From Himantopus leucocephalus (lineage: Eukaryota; Chordata; Aves; Charadriiformes; Recurvirostridae), in the NCBI GenBank assembly GCA_003993805.1, contig RSEF01000019.1, forward strand, positions 8,035,140-8,099,139: a stretch of DNA of 64,000 bases, in the 5' to 3' direction. Numbering within the stretch: the first letter of the stretch is position 1; each line of letters opens with the position of its first letter. Shown one piece after another: positions 1-12,056 of the stretch. The notes under the pieces were generated by a model that saw only the letters and a list, made by a program, of their open reading frames with translations, did no database searches and was not told where the DNA came from. A program made the position numbers and the translations under genes.

Positions 1-2281
1 TAGTCTTTGATTGGGTTTAGACTCCCACCAAGAAGCAGGAGTGCCCACGACACTTCTATGCACAACTGCTCACAAATTATGTCTTGGAAGAACTATCCGT
101 TTCTTTTGGAACAGGTGCGTTTCTGGACTCAAAGAACCTCTGTTCCCCCAATTTGCTAGCCGTGGCAACACTGTGCTGCTGGTAGCATTGACTGTGTGGG
201 ATTATACTCCACGGGAGCGAGAAATGAGCAGGGAGGGAAGTCTCTAAGAGATGTCTGAGTCAGTATGCCTGGGTGGTGTCATCTATACATCATTCTGTGC
301 CTTTCACCACAGCAGTAATCTAGCCAATACATTCTCCAACCCCCAAAACAGTAAGAGATAGCCAGGGTTGCTTTCATTACCATTTTAATTTTTGTAAAAA
401 AAAAAAAAAAAATCCCCATGGGCTGAAAATAAGTATAAAAAAATTTTAGCCTTAAAGGAAAGCGAGTGTTTATCCCTCAAGCATCTGAAAGATTACATGG
501 TCTATGCTGAAAATATAATTTTAAGCATAATTGTTCCCTTAATAATTTGGTGTGTCATGTGACTTCTTTTGATAAGTGTTCCTATTTATTAACAAAAACA
601 GGTGATAAATTTGTGTACTACCATGCTGACTCATAGCTATAAATCTGTCACTAGTTTGCAGCTGTAACACTAATCTGGGTTTTCCTTGTGTGAAATGCAG
701 TTAATAGTTAGCATTTGAACTTGAGTAGCAGACCAAGTTCTGCTCAGGTGGTATCTGCAAGCTTGGTTACATCCATAAGTTTAGCTACGTGCAGCTGAGG
801 TTCAAGTTGGGCTACTCCACTGATCAGATCTGAACATGCAATAAACATCAGAAATCGTATGCAGAGACTGAGGCTTGTCTGGCACAACAGACTGTGGGTT
901 CCTGTCAGTGTGTGTAGGCACGTACATACAGAGGTCTCAGCTCCAGACTCTGCTGAACTTCTTTATTGGAGTTCAGTTGCTGAAAAGGGTCTACAAGCTG
1001 ACTCTGCATGAAGATGAGCAGGAGTAATTCTGTTTTAACATAATTCAGTGACCACGCAAGCAGTCTTAGAGAGACAAAGGTAGCACAAAGCCTTGCTCTG
1101 ATACTTCCTTTCTTGCTTGCCAACCAGTGCATCACAGAATCCAACCCAAGGCAAGACGACCTTGACACAAAAGTGAAGAGAAGCCCTTGTCATTCTTCAT
1201 CTTGTTGACAACCTAACCCCTCAGAGCTTGTCCTGGAAAATCCAAGTTAAAACACTGCTGCTGACTTTTTGTGTCAACATTGATACAATATCAATGGTAG
1301 GAGATGAGCTAAATCACAAAGATGATGTCTACAGACTTGATAATAATATATGGTTCTCCCTCCTTCCAAGTCAAATAGAATCTCTGTTGAAACCTGTCTT
1401 ATACAAACAAGCCCACAAATTTAGGAAAAAAGAGAGAATCCTACAAAAAAGAAGACACCTTCAAGAGAAACAAGCGTGTTGCATGTATGCAAGAAGTAAG
1501 ATGAAATAGGAGACTTTCTTCTTCTCTTACATAAGACCTGCTGGAAAAGGAAGTATTTTCAGCTGAACAAGGCTCGTAAACGTGTGGCTACAGGTTGCAG
1601 TTTGGCCTGAAAAATTCACTACTCCCACTACTTCCAATTTACAAACACACAGTCTTCCTTATGCATACCACATGCCCAACTTCCAGTCTGCAAGTTTGGA
1701 CGATTACAATTCCTTTTCCTCTCCTTGCATGCCTCACCCCATTTTCAAAGCATTTGTTTCTGCTTAGAGATTGCTTGGTAAGAGATAAGCCTTTTCTAGA
1801 CAAATTGCCAGATGAATCGAGATAATGCCAAAGCAAGTTCAAACATATTTAATCTACAGGTATCACTCAGCCAATACGAAAGACTGATTTGTGGAGTAGT
1901 GGACTTATTTGTGACACAGCACAGCTGGAGTCACGCTTTGTGATCTGGTGTTATATTTTCTGGAGGTGCTGAACAGAAGACATTCCTGAGGAAGAGGTCA
2001 AACTGATCCTTGCACATGTGGCCAAGAGTGTCTCTATCACAGACTTAGTCCAGCCAAAGAGCAATGTTTTTTCTTAAAAGAGCAGGCAGATCTTAGCAAT
2101 GTGTGCTACCGCCCCACCCTGACACTCTCACCATAACCCGTTTGGAGGCAGCTTCCATGCCAGTAACACTGTAGTTAGCTCTTATGATGTAAGAAGCAAG
2201 GTATAAAGAAAATACATCTGCAGTCTAAATACACTCTAGGTCTTAATTCAGCCTGGACCTGCCTCTGCTGCAGTTAAAAGA

Positions 2282-2304
2282 GGGGGGATGGGGGGAGGGA
2301 GGGG
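2282..2304 (+). repeat. G-run cluster with G-quadruplex potential
   Basis: Four G-runs of 6, 6, 3 and 4 separated by spacers of 2, 1 and 1 bases. This meets the usual G3+N1-7 pattern. It lies in KSR1 intron 1 on the strand opposite to transcription. Confidence 0.6.
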
Positions 2305-5112
2305 CAGGCTGGGAAAGGTATCCCAGTTTACCGGACCAACTATGCTGTTTCCAGCAGAAGAGACTGAGAAACTACAGGAACTTTCCCTGCAGCCAGCACT
2401 TAGGACTGTATTCTCCTCCTCACCTCCAACTGACTGGCTTGAGTTGCAGGGTTAGAAGTTTCATGTGCTTCACTACAGATGTCATGTCTAGTCCCATTAT
2501 CACCTTCCTAGCCAGAGAAACTATTACAGAGAGATACCACTTTTACAAAGAAATACAGCTAAAAATAATACGCTTCTAACTTTTCAAAACCAATATAAGA
2601 GTCATGCAAGGGATTAGCATAGGGACAGAGTTAAAGACTGTCCGAGTTGTTCCTTTCCAAGGATGCTTGGAGCAACACTGGATGCTCACCACATGGCAAG
2701 ACATTTTTTGCTTTCTTAGGTATGGGTTAAAATTACAGTTTTTTTCCATTTCAGTTTTGTAGTCGACTTGAGAAGTGAGTAAACCTGCTAGGACAGAACT
2801 GAAAGCAAGCTATATACCAAAGCGTTGGTTAAAAAGAAAAACACTCAAGCACTTACTTGGCGGAACATACAAAAATTTTAAAAAAATACAAGACCTTGTG
2901 GCATCAGAGAACCTACTCTGCTAATAACCAAACTAACACCATCTACTTTCCACTACAGGGAAACTCCCAGCCCTTCTAAGAAACGGCCTTCCTACATGTG
3001 AAACAGGGTCAGCTCATGTAACACATCTACACTCAACACATTACTTGCAAGCAATTCCCATAGCCCTTTCTTTCCCCCCCGCCTCTTCTTTCTGTATTAC
3101 AGAAAGTTCTCCCTGCACTCCTTTGAGCTACCATGCGTGCTTATCTTTACCTGTCAAGGTCCCAGTTTGAAATCCTTATCTACCATGTGCTTTATTTTGA
3201 GAAGATCTTATAAACAAGAGGAATGAGGAAGGACTTAAAGCATCTCAGTAAACTGGGAGGGACCTAAGCACGCACTCCAATACCTTTAGTGAGGTTGATG
3301 TTCTTGACTTTGAAACACACACATTATGAATCATGCGGTATACATGACAGCTATCTAAGTTGTGAAGAGGCACAGAGGGAAGTGGTGCCAAAAGGACTAA
3401 GCTAGTACTTCTAGTGTAAAAAAATAACACAAGCATTTAGATGAATTTGCACTGATGTTTTAGCCTATTGATTCCATTCACATTACAACTACTTTTCAGA
3501 ACTTTACTTCAGGGCTGTGCTAACCTTGGGATTAGAAATGGCAATAAGCACGCACTGCTGTCTGACCTGCGCTGGTTATATAGAGTTTATACAGCCACAT
3601 CCACCTGACAGCATTCACCCCCATGCATGGGTGGTCTGAATGCCTCTGGCTCACTTATACAGGAGATTGTGTATCCCTTCACCTGTTAACTTCGCTGTTC
3701 TGACACCAAAACTAGACATTACAGAACTCTCAGAGGTGTATGAGCTATATGAAAATCGTATTATGGAAGCTTCCCTGCCTTTTCATCCCTTTAAATTAAA
3801 AAAAAAAGTGAAATCAATAAACTGATTTTTGACTTAGTATACTGGACTGTCTTCAAATCACACACGTGCAGCCTCACATTTGGCCTCAGGAGCTACTTCT
3901 CAACCTCTAGAGTCAAGTCCCCTCCCTTCCCAAACTAGTACCTCCTGCTTCCAATTTGCTACTTTCATCTATCTCATGGTTTATCATTTCCTTGTGGCTT
4001 AGCTGCATCAGTATAACTGCTAAACTGTGTAGCAAAGTTTTCATAATTCTTTTTCCATGAAAAAGTTTCTGCACAAGAACAGAAGACGTGTAGATTCAAA
4101 TCCAAAGTACAGATGAGGCTTGCAGGCCCATACCGCTAATCACGATCCACAGAGCCATTCGGCGACTCATCAAGGAGATCTCCGAGCTCCTAGCTTCTGG
4201 TTAAACTACTGACTCTTTGAGAAGTTGCCCACAGTGTGCACAGAGCTGCACACCAGAGCCAAACCCTTGGTAACACTGGCTCTCTGCAGTATCAGAGCAC
4301 TTGTCTCTACTGATGTGATCCGATAGGCAAATGCATAGGACCACACATACATTTCTGACACATTAACCAAGGCGCAATAATTACACCACGTAATGCCACA
4401 GGCAGGCCACCCGGTACTTGAGACAACACCGCAGCCCACCACCCTCTGGTACACCCTGGGAAATTACAACTTAGGGAAGCAAACACAGACCCTCCTCTCC
4501 CACAGTCTGGTTCCCTGCCTGCAGCTGTAGACAAACCCACTGCAGACTGGCACAGAGCGTTAAGCACAAGACTCGGGCTATGCTTGACAATGTGTATTTT
4601 GGTACAGGCAACTGAACAGAGCAAAGGGCACGGAGTCTATATCCATGCCCATAGCTTCACATGTTGGCAGAGATCCAGTGCTTGGTTGAATTTCCAGAGA
4701 AATCATATATTGGACCGTGCATCAAAGAGAATGTCTTCAGCTAAGATTTTTTCTGATCATAAAATTTATGATCATCAGTGAATGTGGCACCCATTTTTTT
4801 TAAGCAGGTAACTGTTTAAGAGGGATGCATGCACACATTCGACAACTATTGCTAGAAACAGCTTTTGCTGCTTTATGAAGAACCCGAAGATGATAGCAGG
4901 CCTTTATCCTTTGTGAATAAAGGTTTCCTTTTAGAACAGGTTCACCACCAAAATATCGATGATCATTTTCCAAAATGATGCCAATTGACACTGTTTGAGC
5001 AATAAAAAGGCTGTCAGTAGGGTTGCCGAAAGCCTATACAAATACTGTTTTATAAAGAATAGCTTTTTGAACACTGTTTGGAAGTGGCAGGAGGAAAAAG
5101 AGTGCTACAAAT

Positions 5113-5210
5113 TTAAAAAACAAACAAACAAAAAAACCCACCCCACAAAACAAAACAAACAGGAAAAAAAAACCACAAAAAAAAAAGGCAGGGGAAGAAA
5201 AAAGGAAGAA
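5113..5210 (+). repeat. A-rich low-complexity block
   Basis: Mixed AAAC, AAAAC and poly-A units with interspersed G, without a regular period. It is possibly the decayed tail of a retroelement, but no element body is recognisable next to it. Confidence 0.7.
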
Positions 5211-6489
5211 CGATAGATTTCCAAGAGGTTCTGCCAAAAGCTACCTACCACCTATTGTTTCACATTTTTTTTCCAACCTTCACTTCTCACGTGATGGATT
5301 TTGCAGCATATGTTTGTTACAGTTACACTGTTGTAATGATCTTTCTTCCTAAAGGCCCGATGCTCTAGCTCCACAGCCTCCAGTATCAGGCTAGAGAAAA
5401 GGACCATTATTAATTAGCCTTTATATGAAACTTCTATTAAACAGAGCAGGGGTGGGGTGGTTACTTTGCTTAGAGCAACAATACCTGCACGCAAGGTAAA
5501 ATGAAATGTTATTTAAGTATCTAAAGGTCAGACTGAGCAAAAATAAATCTACATTCCCTTTCTAAATACTTATAGAGATTCACGTACAGATTCAGCCCTT
5601 CTTCGAAAGCATAACAGCACGTTTTGTGCTTAGAGAGTTTCTTATAATCTTTCTGAACAGCAAAAGATCTCTCCAACGCAGACGGTGATGCTGTTTGTCA
5701 GCCACACCAACGGGGTGAAAAGGAGGATCAGATTAGATCAGTGAAACCGAGCTCGGGATAGAGACAGGCCTGGACCAGAGGGCAGGAACCATCAGAAGCA
5801 AACACCGAAGACCGTAGGGAAAGCGCGAGTCTACCCAGCTTCCCAGGACACACGGTGTGGCCACCCACCTTCTGCTGGGGAGCCTCGAGTCACCTCAGGT
5901 CCCCACCTCACATCGCATCCACCTCCAGCGACACCGCAGCCCAGCTACAGGCCCCAGGGCCGCGCAGCGGGGCGAGGGGCGGCGGGGCACGGCCACACGC
6001 GGCTGCCGCTGCCCGCCAACCCGCCTGACAGCCCGCGGCGCCCCACGCCCGCCCCGGGAGGCGGCACCCACGGGCCTGCCCGGCGGCTCCCCCGCACCTG
6101 TCCTCCCCCGCCCGCTCCCCGGGCGCGCCCTCACCTCTCCCGCAGCACCGCGCTCGGCGGAGGGCTGCGGGGCGGGGGGGGGGGGCCCTGCCACGGCCGG
6201 CCCGGCCCCGCAGCCCGGCTGGGGAGGGGACCGGCCCCCTGCGGACAGGGCTGCAACCGCGCTGGGGGGGTCCGTCCCTCCTACGTACACCCCGCTCTAC
6301 CCGGGGATCCCTCCCCACCACGGCCGGGGCACCCGCGAGGGCGCGCGGCCCCCGGTGCTGAGGGGAAGGGGCGCCGGGGGAGGGGGCAGGCCCCGGCGGC
6401 CCCCGTGAGGGGCAGGCCTCGGCCCCCAGCTGTGAGGAACAGGGAGCGGGGCTCCCCTCCGGCCCCGCCGCGGCTGCCGAGCCCCGTAC

Positions 6490-6747
6490 CTCCAGGGTGC
6501 GGATCTCCTGCTGGGTGAGGTCGTTGGACGCGGCGCACTTCGTGCGGAGCCCGCGCAGGTTGGAGAGAGAGATGTCGATGAGGTCCTGCAGCAGCCCGCA
6601 CTGCTGCAGCGTGCTCCGCACGGCCGGCAAGCCCCGCGCCGCCGCGACCGCCCGGGGCCCCGCGCCGCCGCCGGCCGCCGCCTCGCCGCCGCTCCGCTCC
6701 TTCCTCTCCAGCATGCCGGCGGCTCGCAGGGCAGCCGCTCTATCCAT
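6490..6747 (-). CDS. KSR1: KSR1 coding exon 1 (partial gene; remaining exons lie left of the window)
   Basis: Kinase suppressor of Ras 1 is the scaffold and pseudokinase that brings RAF, MEK and ERK together at the plasma membrane. This exon gives residues 1-86: an MDRAA start, a low-complexity Ala/Gly/Arg stretch (about 18-45), then [19 protein letters not shown] and [13 protein letters not shown], which closely match the start of the CA1 region (coiled coil-SAM, the RAF heterodimer contact) of human KSR1. The exon ends in GAG followed by a GTACGG donor, phase 0. The ATG has G at -3 and +4. The alanine-rich segment is longer than in human by my recollection. The frame stays open into the intron, which is GC-driven and not coding. 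Direction and order relative to WSB1 are as in human. Confidence 0.92.
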
Positions 6748-6944
6748 TCCTCGGCATCAGGGAGGCCGGGGAGGAGAGGCGGCGGCGGGGGGAGCAGCAC
6801 GGAGGGAGGGCGGGCGGGCAGCCGGCGGTTCGCTCCGCCCCGCCTCGCCTCCCCGGGCAATTACCGCGCATTAACATGCACGCCGGCGAGGCACCGCGGG
6901 CGCGGCCGGCCCGCCCAGGCGGCGGCTGCTGCTCCGCCCCGCCG

Positions 6945-7320
6945 CCTCAGCCTCTCAGCGCCTCCCTCAGCCCTTCACCGCCCGCCTCGGTGCCCGTCTC
7001 AGCCCCTCAGCGCCTCCCTCAGCCCCTCACCGCCCGCCTCAGCACCTCCCTCTAGCTCGCCTCAGCCCCTCAGCGCCCGCCTTAGCCCTTCACCGCCCGC
7101 CTCGGTGCCCGTCTCAGCCCCTCACTGCCTCCCTCAGCCCCTCACTGCCCGCCTCAGCCCCTCACTGCCCACCTCAGCCCCTCACCGCCCTGGTCAGTGC
7201 CTCCCTCGGCTCCCCTGAGCCCCTCACCGCCCGCCTCAGTATCCCTACTGCCGCCTCAGTGCCTCCCTCCGCCTGCCTCAGCCTCTCACCGCCCTCTCGG
7301 CCCGCCTCAGCCCTCCCGCA
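6945..7320. repeat. GC-rich minisatellite upstream of KSR1
   Basis: Degenerate tandem array of about 20-bp units of the form CCTCAGCCCCTCACCGCCCG, strongly strand-asymmetric (C on the plus strand). A block of roughly 40 bp starting at 6969 recurs almost unchanged at 7084, so a higher-order period of about 115 bp is present. It lies within about 200-570 bp upstream of the KSR1 start codon. Confidence 0.85.
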
Positions 7321-10300
7321 GGCATGTCGGGACTCGCAGCTCGCCCTAGAGGAGCCCCCGGCGCCCGTGCACCGAAGGAAAAAGGGCGAGGGGCAGCGCT
7401 GGGCCTGGCCAGCCCGCCCGGAGGTGTGAGGGCGCAGCCGGCGGGGGCGGCAGCTCGCGGTGGGTGAGGGGCCCAGCCAAGCCCCTCGCACCTCTCGGCG
7501 CCGGAAGGAGTGCTGTGCACCACGCGGTGAGATGGGCCCCTCCGTGTGTCGGCAGACATTAAATGCCGCGAGGACCTGAAGATCCGGAGGTTAAAAGCAG
7601 CATCGAAATGGCGTTGTGTGTCTCCAGCGCTGTCCCACAGAAAGCCCCGTGTGCGTTTCCGGATGGGGGTTCTGCTGCAGCCACGGCAGAGCCGGAGCCG
7701 CTGGGGCTGGAGCCTGCGGTGTGGTGTGAGCAGTTATGGGGCTCGCTGACTCTGTGACAGCTGTGCCATTGCACCGCCACAAACCAAGCGCTAGCTATGA
7801 ATGAGCCACTTACTAAGGCCATAGAGAGTTTTCCTAAAATAGCCTTTCCCAAATGTTCTATAAATCGATCAGGTACATGCTTTATTTGACATAAACGTTT
7901 GCTTAGTAAAGAATAAGTGCAGGTCTAGTACATGAAGTGGGCACTACTATAAACACCTTTTAGTGAATATAAACATTTGAGTGCAATAGTCATGTGGGTT
8001 CATTCGTACCATGAGTAGGAGGGAACTTCATGATGGCCTCATGGAACTACTGTGGTTTCCGCTTTCACAACAGAAAAACACTAGAAAAATGGCACAGGTA
8101 ACTGCGTTACAGGTGCATTTGGTTGCATATCCCAACTCTCTGATGGACTCGCACAGAGCTGAGACGTGCGTGCAGGAACTGCGCATCTCCCGATCAGAAA
8201 AATTGGGTCTCTTCATCTGACCCGAGTGATCCAGAAAGGCAATTCTGTTGCATCTTGCTGACAGCAGAAGGTAGCCTCCTTAATTTGGACTAGATTGACA
8301 CCAGGTTTTAAAAGCTAAAATGACATCTGAGCCACATGTGGCAACACAGAAGAGTTTTATGCAAAATAAAAGGGGCAAACAGTATGAATATAGGACATGA
8401 GGCAGTGGAGCAGGGCAAGTCAGCTGATACTGAGCTGTTTTTCTCATGGTTAGATGGATACTGGTATCCACATTAGTTTGTGTGCGTTTGCATCAAGTAG
8501 TGTGGCATATGCTGTTCAGTAATTTTCTTAAGAATGTGGGTCAGGTTAAGTATTTGATTTCATTGTTGTTATTCACATGCTGTAAATTTCATACACACTA
8601 AGGACTTCGCTGGATTGGGATTTAATTAGTTTGCCATCTGATGAGTCCTGTGGTTTTGGGAAAGTAACTTATTTTGCTTATTACCTTCCTATTTCTGACC
8701 TTGTGAAAAAGCCTTTATCCCTATTCTGTTAGGAGCACTGGAAGTTTAGCATTGGAGATTTTAGTCTGTAGAACTCTGACAGTCTGACACCTCAAATACA
8801 GGTGACCGTGGAACTGGGAAATATTATTAACAGGGATATTATTCTTATAGATATTCACTGTATACCCACCCAAGAACATCCATTTGCTAATAGTCAAGAA
8901 TCTGAGTGTATTGCGTAAGAAAGCAAACTAGGAAAATTGTGGGCTGTGCATCACAAGATCCTTGGCATTCTCTGCAAGTGTTTGTGTACCGTGTTGGGAG
9001 TGCCGGCCTCATTAACTGGCTACCATAAGTGGGCAGCATTCCAGTCCCAGCGTACAAGACTGCCCTCCGGGCCTGCATGGAAAAATGTGCTGACTAAACA
9101 CTCCATACGCGCCATGCATTCACGTCCCTGCTCAGCATTGCTCGCTGGCTCGCGTGTTTGTGAGGCTGTCACATTCACAGGAGAAATGGGTAATCTCTCC
9201 GTGCTCTTCTCTGGAAGCAGATTACACGCAAGTGAGCTGCCCTCGTCCCAGCTAGCTGCGTTGACTCCAGTAGCGAGGCTGAGGGCAGAGGCAGGGCTGC
9301 GCACGCTGACCCGCAGGGGAACCATTGCTTTACGCAGAGATGAACCCAGGGCTGTGTTAGCACAGGGCTGCAACCTTGGGTGTCCCACAGAGTTGCAGCC
9401 TGCGTCATGCAGGGTGACCACTGAACAGATGTGATGCTGAGATACCAGGAGCAGATATTTGTGAACATGGGGTGGGGAGGGAGTGTGATTTCTGTGATGT
9501 CATGGATGAGGCCAGCAGGATTTCAGAGGGAGTGTATCCCTTTTTCCAGACCCACAAAACCAGCTGTGACGGAGCATCCCCATATACTGTTCTTATGATG
9601 GGACACAGTTTGTATTCAGCTGTCACACACATCTATGTTAGGGTCTTTATTTAATTCCTGAAACACGCTGTGTTTCATATGAGGTCTGCATTGAGAATGT
9701 GCATTGGAGAATGCAGCTCAGAATGGGGGAAAAAAAAATGATTCCAACTTCATTAGCATTTGTGCCTAGTAAGCAGTATTTCCCAGCATCTTGCATCTTG
9801 TACAGACAATTTAGAGTTCTCCCATGTTGATCCTGTTGTGATTTTTTCACGGTCTTTGCCTTGAGAACAAGGATACAGAAAGAAGTGGGAGGAAACCATG
9901 TCAATTGGCAACTATATTCAGGTTGCTGTTTCACCACAAACTTTGTGTGTAATCTTGATACTTTAAGTTGTCTGGAATCACAGCTCCCTGTCTATAAGAA
10001 AAGGGGGATAAAAAGACTTTGTCAGAGGTTTTGAAAAGAGAAATACAGTGGTTGAGCAATGCCAGAAGGACCATACGAACACACTGAATGAACTGTTTTG
10101 CCCAGAGATTCAGGGAACTAACATTTTTCATGCCGTATATTATACATTTATTGATGCACTTGTTAGGACATTTTCTTGACTGTACAGCATGTGTGTGGTA
10201 GAGATAAGAACTGCATTCTGTAGAGGAAAACAACCACTTTTTTCTTGAATCAGGGGAACCACAAACATACTGTGTACTTCATTCCTATGTGAAGTGTACA

Positions 10301-10469
10301 GTGGCCTTTTTTGCATATGAAAAAGAAACTATAGTTTTGAAAACAACAATAAAATGTGGAATGCCTAGACTGGATCAAAGAAAACTGTCGAGTCCTTGGT
10401 TAAGCCACTGACCTAAGAACTGAAAGGATTTCTCTTCCCCACTGCCCCCCGTATCTCTTGCCCACACAG

Positions 10470-10560
10470 ACCAAGTTCTCTGGGACAAGAATTTTCCTTT
10501 GCTAACTACCACAATAGAGTCCTAATCTTGCTAATCGCCTCTAGGAAGTCCTGCCCTATA
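10470..10560 (+). mobile_element. Ancient L2/MIR-type 3' tail relic
   Basis: Resembles the amniote L2/MIR-like tail: the TTCTCTGGGACAAG block, then ACAATAGAGTCCTAATCTTG, then CGCCTCTAGGAAG in the expected order and spacing. Divergence is high. The family assignment is from memory of the consensus, not from a search. Confidence 0.5.
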
Positions 10561-11933
10561 GACCATATCAAGGGTCTTCAGCTCAATAACATAAGCTCAC
10601 CGGAGAAAAGCAAAGACCTTTTTCTTTTTTTTTTCCCCTGAAGAGAGCAAGCCGCTGATGCATTTCACATGCTGCTTTTATGAAAAGCTTCTATTACCTT
10701 TTTAGCTAGCTTGCCCCAATTTCATTCAGCTATCACAACACTGAATTTAGATGATGAGACTGAATTACTCTATTTGATGTGTTTAACACATAATAGAAAC
10801 CTGTTTTAAGAAAATGCAGTGTTGGGATTTGATGAGCTGAAATGTTAGGTGTTTCAGATAAAAGAGGCCTTTATTATCCATGATTTTCCCCTCAAAGGCT
10901 TCCTCCTACACAGACAGTAAGAGTATTCCTTTCTCATCGCAGTGCAGCACAATAATACACAGTAGTTCTGGCATGCTTGTCGGCTGTGAAGTTGAGAAAC
11001 TTAAGTCCTATTTTTAGACGTGCTGCTGGATATTCTTTTTAGGTTATAGAGAGAAAGCGAAGACAGTGAGATGGTGGTCATGGGACAAATCCTCACCGTT
11101 TTCCCCAGTTTAAATATCTTCATAGCCTGCAACTGAGACAAACCAGTTCATACTGGTTTAAGATTTGGCCTACATACACCTTTAAAAAAAATTTTAGCAT
11201 AGGTCCACTTCTCCACAGACCTTTTCCTGCCCAGCTGCCTGTTTGGTGAGCTTCATGCACAAATGACAGTAGAGGCCACCTTGGGCAGACAAAACACCCA
11301 CGCCTTTCTGTCTGCTTATTTTTTTCCTTCTTTTGTATCACCTGTCATCAGAGAACCCAGGAATTTAATAGGACTCTCTGCCGGTTAAAATGGCAAGGTC
11401 AAAAGCAAGGGATGGAACAGCAAATCCCCAAGTTTGACAGTAGTATATACCAATGAGACATGGATAGATAGAGGAAACTGAACTGTATGCTGAGAATAAT
11501 GGAGGAAGAGATGTGAAAATTAAATATTACTGTTATTCTTAAAAAGCATTTTCTCTTGCTCCGCAAACAGAGGACACAAGAAACTAGCTGTGTAGCTGCA
11601 CGCAGTGTTTTCTGTAGGCAGGTGAATGGAAAGGAACTTTGAAATAGGACTGAAAGGAGCATCATGGGAGCGGTGTGTCCATCTTATAAGACCTCACCTC
11701 TTGGAGTCATGTGAGTAAGCAAGAACTGCAGCTGTCACAGCAACCAAAAACTTTCTAGCTTTAAGAAAGCTTGAATATACAAATTTTAATAGTTTAGAAA
11801 ACAAATAAAAAACTTTTTTTTAAATAAAAACATTCATTTTTAGAAAAGTCTCATGGGTTTTGCAGGCTTGCTTTAGCATTGGCTGTGTTGCAATAATGCT
11901 GCCTTTTCTCTGCTATTTATCACCAGTCTCTCC

Positions 11934-12056
11934 TGTTTAGACTATAAACTGTTTGGGGCAGGAAGTGTCTTCTACTCTCTGCTTGCACGGCAATGCCTGA
12001 GTCTCAGCTCGAAGCCTCTAAGCGCTGCTGTAATGTAAATACTAAATAATGATAGT
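11934..12056 (+). mobile_element. Ancient L2/MIR-type 3' tail relic
   Basis: Contains TTTAGACTATAAACTGTTTG, GGGCAGGAAGTGTCTTCTAC and CCTCTAAGCGCTGCTGTAAT, ending in AAATACTAAATAATGATAG. The order and wording match the common amniote L2/MIR-like tail (T-AGA-TGTAAACT-TTTGGGGCAGG through the GCGCTAC-GTAATA ending). This is clearer than the copy at 10.5 kb. Confidence 0.7.

Larger units (their letters stand above)
1..6489 (-). other. KSR1: KSR1 intron 1 (5' part); no exon seen
   Basis: No stretch resembling KSR1 exon 2 (the conserved region after QEIRTLE) was found on the minus strand, so intron 1 extends beyond the window edge. The interval holds simple-sequence tracts, a G-rich run at 2.28 kb and an A-rich block at 5.1-5.2 kb. 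It becomes strongly GC-rich from about 5.86 kb as it enters the KSR1 CpG island. Confidence 0.7.
5860..7560 (-). promoter_or_regulatory. KSR1: KSR1 CpG island: promoter, first exon and start of intron 1
   Basis: Very high GC with abundant CpG from the intron side (about 5.86 kb) through the first coding exon to about 7.5 kb. The GC-rich DNA from about 6750 to 6940, just upstream of the ATG, is the likely 5'UTR and core promoter. No TATA box was recognised. Numerous overlapping open frames on both strands reflect the base composition. Confidence 0.8.

Noticed and set aside
5908..6489. Continuation of the KSR1 exon 1 frame for almost 200 further codons
   Set aside because: Similarity to KSR1 stops exactly at a GTACGG donor after ...QEIRTLE. 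The rest is GC-rich intron that happens to lack stops.
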